Part shown: positions 1 through 7,039 of the stretch, piece after piece | Numbering within the stretch: position 1 is the stretch's first letter | Layout of the letters: each line of letters begins with the position of its first letter | DNA from: a virus | DNA: 64,000 bases | IMG/VR virus record: IMGVR_UViG_3300020473_002209 | Location: 62,001-126,000 of that record | Strand: one strand, 5' to 3' | The notes under the pieces: model-generated | Database searches by the model: none | What the model was told of the DNA's origin: nothing | Seen by the model: only the letters and a program-made list of their open reading frames with translations | Position numbers and translations under genes: made by a program

Positions 1-1
1 A

Positions 2-799
2 ACGCTAACAATCAAGCTATTAAAGCATAATGATTCGCACGTTTTGAGGAAGCTATTATCGGGTTCTTCTGGTTCTTTTTTAGATGTACCGCGCTATGAT
101 CGAGTGTCCACAAAGACTGGTCGACTTACAATTAAAAAGGGTCCGCAGGTCTTGACTCTAAAGAAGGAATTTCGGTCAGTGTTTACGCCGGAAAAATCTA
201 ATACATCCCTTTATGAAATTGACTTTGTTTCTCTTGAGCCGAGGGTAGCTCTTAATCTAGCAAATGTGCACGCGTCGAGTGACGTGTACCTTTCATTTAT
301 AGAGTCAACGAATATTGATATTTCCAGAGACACGGCAAAGCTAGCAGTGTTATGCTCGCTGTATGGAGCAGGAAATTTACGACTTGAACAGTTGCTGAGA
401 AAAGACAAATCAGAAGTGACCGCGTCATATTTGATGAGAGCAGTTTCTGATTATTTCAAGCTGAATGATCTCAAGCGAGAGCTACGATATCAGGCAAAGA
501 GTGGGATGATACAAAACTTCTTTGGTCGCCCAATTGAAATAGACGGCGCAAGAGAAAGTATTCTCGTGAATAATTACTTACAATCTACAGCATCAGATGT
601 GGCTATAGCTGGGTTTAACGAATTCACGAAGTTGTTTTCTAGTAAGTGCAAACCCTTGTTTGTAATTCACGATGCATTGATTATAGATGCTTCTACTGAG
701 CATTTAGACGCTATAACAAAATATGTAAATACAGGGTTTAACGTTCCAAAGCTTGGAAATTTCCCGCTTAAGATAAAAGAGTTTAACGATCATGAATGA
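2..799 (+). CDS. Family A DNA polymerase, C-terminal part (cut by window edge)
   Basis: This is the palm and fingers end of a Pol I-type (family A) DNA polymerase, expected to copy the phage genome. The frame is open from base 2, so the gene starts upstream of the window; the TTG at 44 is an internal codon. Family A motifs are visible in order: motif A (DFVSLEPR, nt 221-244, catalytic Asp), motif B (Arg-x3-Lys-x6-Tyr-Gly, nt 329-367) and motif C (VIHDAL, near nt 668). Motif C keeps the catalytic Asp but has Ala where most family members have Glu. It overlaps the next gene by 8 nt. A second replicative polymerase (DnaE) lies at 16.2 kb. Confidence 0.9.
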   Translation, partial: TLTIKLLKHNDSHVLRKLLSGSSGSFLDVPRYDRVSTKTGRLTIKKGPQVLTLKKEFRSVFTPEKSNTSLYEIDFVSLEPRVALNLANVHASSDVYLSFIESTNIDISRDTAKLAVLCSLYGAGNLRLEQLLRKDKSEVTASYLMRAVSDYFKLNDLKRELRYQAKSGMIQNFFGRPIEIDGARESILVNNYLQSTASDVAIAGFNEFTKLFSSKCKPLFVIHDALIIDASTEHLDAITKYVNTGFNVPKLGNFPLKIKEFNDHE

Positions 800-1277
800 A
801 CAAAAAGTCAGAAACTATATCAGAGAAATCCTCAATGAGGAAGAAAAGAAAAAGAAAAAAGGTAAAGCGATTAAACCAGGCGAAATTGGATTATCAGTTG
901 GTCGTGGTGGGTTCACAAAAGTTGTTGCCGAAACCGGAGCGCTTGCAAAGAAAAACCCGGGCCAGCTTATGAAAAACTTGGGGATCAAGGGTGGAGGAAA
1001 CGGCTTGGAGGGTGTGCTCGCTGTCTGGAAGCAAGCTGTAAAGCAAGACACAATGGCGCAAGCTTACGGCGGTGTTGGAGTTGTAACGAAAGGAAGTAGG
1101 AAAGGATTGTCCATTGGCCTTGGAGAGCTCGATGCTCGAAATGGCGCTAAATTTCTTCATCACACGCTGATGGGAGCCATGACATCCGGTATTTTGGTTT
1201 CAGATGTACCGCTACAGATCCAGGTTGATGGGGATGATGTAATCGTTCATACCGGCTCTGAAAAGGGAGATTGGTAG
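792..1277 (+). CDS. Small protein with N-terminal capsid-targeting-like helix
   Basis: The function is not recognised. The first 16 residues (VRNYIREILNE core) form an amphipathic helix ending in Leu-Asn-Glu, the pattern repeated at the start of proteins at 2191, 54201 and 56397-58640. In T4 a similar N-terminal tag directs internal proteins into the prohead and is cut after Leu/Ile-x-Glu. A lysine run follows. The remaining ~135 residues are glycine-rich with predicted alpha/beta character and no known motif. The start overlaps the polymerase stop by 8 nt, so translation is probably coupled. Packaging into the capsid is inference. Confidence 0.75.
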   Translation: MNEQKVRNYIREILNEEEKKKKKGKAIKPGEIGLSVGRGGFTKVVAETGALAKKNPGQLMKNLGIKGGGNGLEGVLAVWKQAVKQDTMAQAYGGVGVVTKGSRKGLSIGLGELDARNGAKFLHHTLMGAMTSGILVSDVPLQIQVDGDDVIVHTGSEKGDW

Positions 1278-1339
1278 TAATTTCTGTAAACATTGCTTCT
1301 TCGTTATACTATTAATTTGATCGTATTTTTGGAGAAGTG

Positions 1340-2179
1340 ATGAAGCATTTAGAGATAGATGGGCAAGTAATCCTCAATAAATTAACTGACTTAAGCCCGC
1401 CTGATAGAGACCCAGCAGATGGTGACGTTGTCGCTGCCGTTATTGATGTAGAGACTACCGGATTGAACCATCTGAAAGATGAGATTATCCAAATTGCTAT
1501 CCGGCCGTTCTTTGTAAATCCAACGACAGGCGAAGTGTCTGGATTAAGAAATACAATCGTCGCCCTCCAACAACCTTCATCACCGTTACCCAGGATTATT
1601 ACGGATATAACCGGTTTTACAGATGAAGATCTAGAAGGCAAGAGCATCCCATGGGATAAGGTGTCGCGTGTTCTTCAAAAGTGTCAATTTATTATTGCGC
1701 ATAACGCTTCGTTCGATAGAAAATGGATCGATGCTGCTCTCCGCAAGAATAACCAGCTAGCACCTGAGAATGCTATCTGGGGATGCTCTATGACGCAAGT
1801 TGATTGGACACCTATCGTTCGATGCTCAAAGGCTCTAGAAGTGCTTTGTGCTTGGCATGGCTACTTTTACGATTCGCATAATGCAGTTGCTGATGTAGAC
1901 GCAACGCTCCATCTTCTGAGAAAGAATAAGTACATGCAAGAACTTCTCCAGAATGCAGCAGAGCCAGACTATCACGTATTTGCCGCAAATTCACTGAGAG
2001 AAGAAAATGCCATCTTGAAACAAGGTCGATATAGATGGAATCCTGAGTTGACTTGCTGGTGGAAAGCAACAAACACCGCAGAAGAAGCAGAACGAGAGTG
2101 CTTGTGGCTAAAAGAGAACCTTTCCAAGGTTGAGCCGCAATATTTTGAGATAGATGCATCACATCGCTTTTCTGAGTAA
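1340..2179 (+). CDS. DEDDh 3'-5' exonuclease (DnaQ-like)
   Basis: A DnaQ-type exonuclease, probably a proofreading or repair subunit acting with the phage polymerases. Exo I is DVETTG (Asp36 and Glu38), Exo II is HNASFDRKW and Exo III is the SHNAVADVDATLHL stretch with the catalytic His and Asp. After the nuclease domain a short tail (GRYRWNPELTCWWK) matches the small Trp-rich module often found after DnaQ-like domains. The ATG at 1340 follows GGAG at 1331-1334 by 5 nt and is preferred over the in-frame GTG at 1337. It sits between two tagged small proteins and upstream of the SSB. Confidence 0.9.
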   Translation: MKHLEIDGQVILNKLTDLSPPDRDPADGDVVAAVIDVETTGLNHLKDEIIQIAIRPFFVNPTTGEVSGLRNTIVALQQPSSPLPRIITDITGFTDEDLEGKSIPWDKVSRVLQKCQFIIAHNASFDRKWIDAALRKNNQLAPENAIWGCSMTQVDWTPIVRCSKALEVLCAWHGYFYDSHNAVADVDATLHLLRKNKYMQELLQNAAEPDYHVFAANSLREENAILKQGRYRWNPELTCWWKATNTAEEAERECLWLKENLSKVEPQYFEIDASHRFSE

Positions 2180-2190
2180 TAATTAAATGT

Positions 2191-2439
2191 ATGGATTTGA
2201 TCAGAGAATACATTCGACTGTTACTTGAGAAAGAGGTCTTGGGCGAGCCTGATGAAAGTGCAGAAGAAGACCGGGAACCGGAGGATGAGGATCATCATGA
2301 TGAGCAAGCCTCTGGTGGAGTTCCAGGACCTATGGTTCCTCTAGGGATGGGTCCTGCTGGTGAAAGAAAGAAGCGAAGAAAAGATGCAGAAAAAGCAAAC
2401 GCTTCTGGTTTCGGCGGCGCAAAAGAATATAAAAAATAA
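2191..2439 (+). CDS. Small acidic protein with capsid-targeting-like N-terminus
   Basis: An 82-residue protein of unknown function. It begins MDLIREYIRLLLEKE, a clear copy of the LLREYIRELLTE tag with a Leu-Leu-Glu site. A very acidic stretch follows (Glu/Asp about residues 20-40), then a Gly/Pro/Met-rich part and a basic tail. It has no recognised domain and is probably largely unstructured after the helix. The likely SSB promoter starts 2 nt after its stop. Confidence 0.7.
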   Translation: MDLIREYIRLLLEKEVLGEPDESAEEDREPEDEDHHDEQASGGVPGPMVPLGMGPAGERKKRRKDAEKANASGFGGAKEYKK

Positions 2440-2440
2440 T

Positions 2441-2469
2441 TTGAAAAACTAACTACTAACTCTTATACT
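2441..2469 (+). promoter_or_regulatory. Sigma-70-type promoter for the SSB gene
   Basis: TTGAAA at 2441-2446, a 17-nt spacer, and TATACT at 2464-2469. Transcription would start near 2476, leaving a leader of about 80 nt ahead of the SSB start. Confidence 0.75.
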
Positions 2470-2474
2470 ATTAA

Positions 2475-2540
2475 TGTCCTTACGGACACAAGACAATTGA
2501 ATATTTGATTATTGAATATTTGAACATTGCATATTAAACA
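2475..2540 (+). promoter_or_regulatory. SSB mRNA leader: hairpin plus A/T-rich tandem repeats
   Basis: A 5-bp hairpin (TGTCC, loop TTAC, GGACA; 2475-2488) is followed by three imperfect tandem units at 2497-2511 (TTGAATATTTGATTA), 2512-2526 (TTGAATATTTGAACA) and 2527-2540 (TTGCATATTAAACA), then the Shine-Dalgarno GGAG at 2544. T4 gene 32 mRNA has a structured element followed by an unstructured A/U-rich stretch over the ribosome site, to which gp32 binds to repress its own translation. The same arrangement here suggests autoregulation; this is inferred from layout. Confidence 0.55.
2497..2540 (+). repeat. Three imperfect 14-15 nt tandem repeats
   Basis: Units begin TTGAATATTTGA, TTGAATATTTGA and TTGCATATTAAA. 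They lie entirely in the untranslated leader of the SSB gene. Confidence 0.8.
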
Positions 2541-2555
2541 TTTGGAGAAAATATA

Positions 2556-3350
2556 ATGGCAATTAATTTTGATGCGCTTCGAAAGAAGCTTGGCCAGCTA
2601 TCTGGCTCCGGCGGCCGCCGCAACTCGATGTGGCGTCCACAAGAAGGCGAAGAGAGTGTTGTTCGTCTCATGTCATTTCCAGCGAATGACGACGGTCTAC
2701 CCTTCGCAGAACGATGGTTTTACTATAACATCGGGAATAACCCAGGGCTTCTTGCTCCCTACCAATTTGGCGATCCTGATCCAATCCAGGAGCTGATTAC
2801 AAAGCTTCGTGATGAGGGCACGAAGGAGTCTTATGAGCTCTGCAAGAAGCTTTATCCCAAGGCACGGTACTACGCTCCTGTTATCGTACGCGGTGAAGAA
2901 GATAAAGGCGTTCGTATCTGGGCTTTTGGTAAGACTGTGTACCAGTCTCTTCTCAATATTATGCTTGATGAAGATTACGGTGATATTACCGACCCGTCTG
3001 ATGGCCGTGATGTAAAGGTGATTTGCACAAAGGCTCCTGGACGTATGTGGGCAACAACTGAAGTTCGTCCCCGCGGTAAGCAGTCAGCTCTCTGCAGTGA
3101 CAATAAGCAGGCTGCAACGTGGGTTGAGAACATTCCTGATATTAACGATATGTATGAAGCAAAGTCTTACGATGCTTTGACAAAGATTGTAAATGATTGG
3201 CTCGAAGGCGATGACGCCGAGAGCGATGAGGGCGAAACGACACGCGGTTTCAATGGTACTACTACCACTAGCTCCGCACCAAAGAATATCGAGTCTAAGT
3301 TCAAGAGCCTTGATGACGCGTTCGCAGACCTTGAAGATGATAGTTTCTAA
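2556..3350 (+). CDS. Single-stranded DNA-binding protein, T4 gp32-like
   Basis: This 264-residue protein should coat single-stranded DNA at the fork and recruit UvsX and the helicase. It shows the gp32 plan: a basic N-terminal arm (residues 1-25), a central OB-fold core with many aromatics (RWFYYNIGNN; ARYYAPVIVRGEEDKGVRIWAFG), then a Ser/Thr-rich linker and an acidic C-terminal tail (SLDDAFADLEDDSF) of the kind used for partner binding. GGAG lies 8 nt before the ATG. It has its own promoter and a strong terminator just downstream, so it is a single-gene transcription unit suited to high expression. Confidence 0.9.
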   Translation: MAINFDALRKKLGQLSGSGGRRNSMWRPQEGEESVVRLMSFPANDDGLPFAERWFYYNIGNNPGLLAPYQFGDPDPIQELITKLRDEGTKESYELCKKLYPKARYYAPVIVRGEEDKGVRIWAFGKTVYQSLLNIMLDEDYGDITDPSDGRDVKVICTKAPGRMWATTEVRPRGKQSALCSDNKQAATWVENIPDINDMYEAKSYDALTKIVNDWLEGDDAESDEGETTRGFNGTTTTSSAPKNIESKFKSLDDAFADLEDDSF

Positions 3351-3376
3351 TTAATCTTTATTGGTCTTTGAGCCCC

Positions 3377-3407
3377 AAGGGAGGAAGCATTCGCTTCCTC
3401 CCTTTTT
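3377..3407 (+). terminator. Intrinsic terminator after the SSB gene
   Basis: A perfect 10-bp stem (GGGAGGAAGC at 3379-3388 pairing with GCTTCCTCCC at 3393-3402, loop ATTC) is followed by five T. Confidence 0.9.
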
Positions 3408-3409
3408 AC

Positions 3410-3438
3410 TTGAACACTTCTTGATATGAGTGTATAAT
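3410..3438 (+). promoter_or_regulatory. Sigma-70-type promoter for the recombination/replication operon
   Basis: TTGAAC at 3410-3415, a 17-nt spacer, and TATAAT at 3433-3438, 18 nt before the uvsX ATG. It starts immediately after the SSB terminator. Confidence 0.85.
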
Positions 3439-3456
3439 CTTTTACGAGGTAATAAT

Positions 3457-4653
3457 ATGGCAAAGAAAAAAGGTGGCAACGGCAGTGATGATTTCACTTC
3501 TGACTTGATTAAGTCTCTTAACAAAGAGCACGGTTCTAGGGTGGCGTATAATCTTTCAACAGACGAATCTCCAACTCACGTTAATCGATGGATTAGTACC
3601 GGATCCGAGCAGCTAGATTATATCATCGCGAATCGTAGTAATGGGGGATTACCTGAGGGTAGGATTATAGAGATATTTGGGCCTCCGTCTATTGGGAAGT
3701 CTCATATTGCGATTCAGATTGCAAGATCATGTCAGCTTCTCGGTGGAATCGTAGTTTATATAGATACAGAGAATGCAACTTCTGTTGAAAACCTGGGTTT
3801 GCTGGGTGTTGACATCAACAAGCGGTTTGTATATGTTGATACGCACTGTACAGAAGAGGTTCTTTCTATTGCTGAATCAACCATAATGAAAGCTAAGGCG
3901 ATGGACAAAGACGTCCCAGTAACGATTATCTGGGACTCTGTTGCTGCTTCATCTCCTAAGGCCGAGCTCGACGGAACGTACGAACAAAATTCTATTGGTT
4001 TACAAGCTCGCGCAATCTCTAAAGGTATGCGCAAAATTACAGGTGTCATTGCAAATCAGAATGTCCTGTTTATCTGCTTAAACCAAATTCGCACTAAGAT
4101 TGGAGTTATGTATGGCGATCCTACTACTACACCCGGCGGTAAGGCAATCCCTTTTCACTCATCTGTACGAATCAAACTGGGAGCGGGACAACAGATCACA
4201 AACAAGAACAAGGAAGTCATCGGTATCCATGTTCGTGCTAAGACTATTAAGAATAAGGTAGCTCCTCCGTTTCGAGAATGTAATTTTGAGATCCATTTTG
4301 GTAAGGGCATTGTGGAACATGAACAGGTTTTTGATGAGCTAAGAAAGCATGGTGCTGAGATTATCGATGGGAAAGAGATTTGTGTAAAAGGAACCAGCGC
4401 ATGGAAAAACCTTACTGTGACAGATACAAAGACGGGTGAGATAGAGCTTGAAAAGAAATTTTATAAGGCTGATTTCGGAGACGTGTGGAAAGACCCGGAG
4501 TATAAACCATACGTCGACTCTCTTCTTGGTGCGTGTATGATTAGAAAGATGTCTGATGATGAACATGCAACTCTTGATACAGAGTCTTATGAAGAAGTTA
4601 GAGCCGCAGCAATGGAGATTAATTTAGAAGATCTTCCGGACCTGAATGACTGA
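3457..4653 (+). CDS. uvsX: RecA/UvsX-like recombinase
   Basis: A RecA-family strand-exchange ATPase for recombination-dependent replication and repair. Walker A is GPPSIGKS (residues 75-82), Walker B is the VTIIWDSVAA strand, and the LNQIRTKIGVMYGDPTTTPGG segment matches RecA loop regions. The 398 residues are close to T4 UvsX length. The ATG at 3457 follows ACGAGGT by 6 nt and is preferred to the upstream in-frame start at 3430, which lies in the promoter. Its stop overlaps the start of the next gene (TGATG), so the two are translationally coupled. Confidence 0.92.
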   Translation: MAKKKGGNGSDDFTSDLIKSLNKEHGSRVAYNLSTDESPTHVNRWISTGSEQLDYIIANRSNGGLPEGRIIEIFGPPSIGKSHIAIQIARSCQLLGGIVVYIDTENATSVENLGLLGVDINKRFVYVDTHCTEEVLSIAESTIMKAKAMDKDVPVTIIWDSVAASSPKAELDGTYEQNSIGLQARAISKGMRKITGVIANQNVLFICLNQIRTKIGVMYGDPTTTPGGKAIPFHSSVRIKLGAGQQITNKNKEVIGIHVRAKTIKNKVAPPFRECNFEIHFGKGIVEHEQVFDELRKHGAEIIDGKEICVKGTSAWKNLTVTDTKTGEIELEKKFYKADFGDVWKDPEYKPYVDSLLGACMIRKMSDDEHATLDTESYEEVRAAAMEINLEDLPDLND

Positions 4654-5603
4654 TGAAAGATCGACCAGTTTTATTGATTGATGGATTGAATTGTTTTTAT
4701 AGGCATTTTGTAGCGAATCCATCCATGGGGGAAAATGGCAATCCTGTCGGTGGCATTGTGGGTTTTCTAAAAGGAATTCAGCTTTTAACAGAGCGCTATT
4801 CTCCAGATTCTGTTGTGGTTGTGTGGGAGGGCGGCGGATCTCCTCGAAGAAGGTCTATCGACCCGACCTACAAGGGCGGCCGAAGACCTGAAAAGCTAAA
4901 TCGATTCTATTCAGGTGATTTACCTGATACGGTCTCGAACAGAAATGAGCAAATTTCAAAGCTGGTAAGCCTCATAAGAAAGACAGCAATTCCACAGATC
5001 TATATTTCAGACTGTGAAGCGGATGACGTTATTGCTCGCCTCTGTAATGTCGTGCTTAAGGAACGAAGGTGCATTATCGTTTCTACTGATAAAGATTTTT
5101 ATCAATTAATTGATGAGAGGATCAGCGCTTGGTCTCCAGGTAGCAAGAGAGAGTGGACGGTTGACAAAGTGCTACAAGAATTTAGGATACATCCTGTAAA
5201 TTTTTGTTTAGCAAGATGCTTTGTTGGTGACGGGTCTGACGGGCTAAAAGGTGTCCCTGGAGCTGGGTTTAGGAGCCTTGCAAAGAGGTTCCCTCGTTTA
5301 GGAAGTGAAGAATCTCTGACTGTTTCCGACATACTTACAGAATGTGAAGATCTTCGGAAACAAAAGCGTCTGAAGCTCTATGATAGCATCATAGATCACG
5401 AAGATACTGTCAACAAAAATTGGAAGCTTATGTATTTGGGGCATGGAAACGTATCGGGAGCTCAGGCTAAGAAAATAGACGAAGCACTTGAAATTTCCAG
5501 CTCAAAGAGAGATAAGCTTGGGTTTATTCGTTCCCTTAGAACACTGGGAATAAAAAATTTCGACTATGACAAATTGTTCATGACCTTACGAACATTGGGG
5601 TAA
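4653..5603 (+). CDS. 5'-3' exonuclease / flap endonuclease (first of two)
   Basis: A PIN/FEN-type nuclease that would remove RNA primers and flaps at the fork, as T4 RNase H does. Metal-binding acidic residues appear in family positions: LLIDGLN near the N-terminus, SDCEADDVIAR and VSTDKDFYQL in the middle, and the helix-hairpin-helix region GDGSDGLKGVPGAG. It lies between the recombinase and helicase in a tight operon. A second, divergent FEN is encoded at 40.5 kb. Confidence 0.88.
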   Translation: MKDRPVLLIDGLNCFYRHFVANPSMGENGNPVGGIVGFLKGIQLLTERYSPDSVVVVWEGGGSPRRRSIDPTYKGGRRPEKLNRFYSGDLPDTVSNRNEQISKLVSLIRKTAIPQIYISDCEADDVIARLCNVVLKERRCIIVSTDKDFYQLIDERISAWSPGSKREWTVDKVLQEFRIHPVNFCLARCFVGDGSDGLKGVPGAGFRSLAKRFPRLGSEESLTVSDILTECEDLRKQKRLKLYDSIIDHEDTVNKNWKLMYLGHGNVSGAQAKKIDEALEISSSKRDKLGFIRSLRTLGIKNFDYDKLFMTLRTLG

Positions 5604-5609
5604 AAAATA

Positions 5610-7016
5610 ATGAGCGCACTCGCTAGCAACAACATTTTGAGTGAAATTCCAGGCGGCCAGTTTCGTCAATATAACAAGTCTTTTCAAGAAAAGATTCTCC
5701 AGGGTCTGTTAACAGACCACCAATGGGCCGCTCAAATGGTTGAAGTTATGAGGCCAGACTTTTTTGAACTTAGGTACCTTGAGTATCTTTGCGAGAAATA
5801 CTTCAGTTATTTTACTGAATATAGATGTTTTCCAACGCAAGCTCTACTAATCAGTATCATTAAAGATGGTCTAAGCGAAGATGGTGATGTCTTGCTTCGT
5901 GACCAGATAGTAAGCTACTTGATAAGAGCGAAAGAGAATCCTCATCCAGGTGATATCGCTTATGTAAAAGAAAAGTCGCTTGATTTCTGTAAGAGGCAAG
6001 CTTTTAAGGAGGCGCTAGAAAAGTCTGTTGAGTTGATTTCAACTGATAATTTTGAATCTGTTATTTCTCTTATGAAGAACGCTGTTTCGATTGGACTAGC
6101 GAACACTGTTGGGCATGATTTCTTTGAAGACATGGAAGCTCGTTTTGTAGTTGCGAATCGTTGTGTTTGTCCCACGGGAATTCCGGAATTGGATGCGAAA
6201 GATATTTTGGCAGGCGGATTAGGTAGAGGGGAGATTGGTGTCGTTACCGCAAATACGGGCGTTGGAAAATCACACTATCTAGTTCAGATGGGTGCAAACG
6301 CTATGCGAAGGGGTAAGAACGTGTTGCATTATACCTTCGAGTTGACAGAACAAGCTGTTGGAATTCGGTATGATTCAAACCTTTGCGGTATCTCATCATC
6401 AGATGTTGTGGAAAATAAGGAGCAGGTAAAGAAGTTTTACGAAGGTAACGAAGACCTCGGAAGGCTCATTATCAAAGAGTACCCAACTGGCTATCCCTCG
6501 GTTACAACGATCAGAAACCACATAGAGAAGCTTGCACTTAGAGGGTTTAAGCCAAGTGTACTAGTGATTGACTATGCTGATATCATGCGATCCACTCGTT
6601 CGTACGATTCTCTCCGTCACGAGCTGAAACTAATTTATGAAGAGCTCAGAAACCTCGCGATGGAATTGCGGATACCTATTTGGACTGCTTCACAAGCCAA
6701 TCGCGATTCAGCGAATTCTGATATTGTGGGACTTGAAAATATGTCTGAAGCTTATGGGAAGGCTATGGTCGCAGATCTCGTGGTATCTTTATCTCGTAAG
6801 CCCACTGAGAAGGCAACTGGCGCCGGCCGGCTTTTCATTGCCAAGAACCGTGCTGGAAAGGATGGGATTCTTTTTCCTATTCACATTGACACAGCACGCT
6901 CTACTATTAAGGTACTTGATGAAGAGGTATCTACTTTGACAGAAGCGATAAGGGATGACAAACAAGAAACAAAGGCTCTAATCAAAAAGAAGTGGGCTGA
7001 ATTAAAGCGCGTCTAG
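5610..7016 (+). CDS. Replicative DNA helicase, DnaB/gp41-like
   Basis: A hexameric 5'-3' helicase of the DnaB/T4 gp41 family. The N-terminal half (about 1-165) is helical; the RecA-like motor begins near 180 with Walker A ANTGVGKS (214-221), Walker B VLVIDYADIM and the WTASQANRDS sensor motif. The 468 residues agree with gp41. It starts 7 nt after the FEN stop and belongs to the operon begun at 3410. No separate primase is visible in the window. Confidence 0.92.
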   Translation: MSALASNNILSEIPGGQFRQYNKSFQEKILQGLLTDHQWAAQMVEVMRPDFFELRYLEYLCEKYFSYFTEYRCFPTQALLISIIKDGLSEDGDVLLRDQIVSYLIRAKENPHPGDIAYVKEKSLDFCKRQAFKEALEKSVELISTDNFESVISLMKNAVSIGLANTVGHDFFEDMEARFVVANRCVCPTGIPELDAKDILAGGLGRGEIGVVTANTGVGKSHYLVQMGANAMRRGKNVLHYTFELTEQAVGIRYDSNLCGISSSDVVENKEQVKKFYEGNEDLGRLIIKEYPTGYPSVTTIRNHIEKLALRGFKPSVLVIDYADIMRSTRSYDSLRHELKLIYEELRNLAMELRIPIWTASQANRDSANSDIVGLENMSEAYGKAMVADLVVSLSRKPTEKATGAGRLFIAKNRAGKDGILFPIHIDTARSTIKVLDEEVSTLTEAIRDDKQETKALIKKKWAELKRV

Positions 7017-7039
7017 CAGCATTAGAGATAGAGGGAAAA

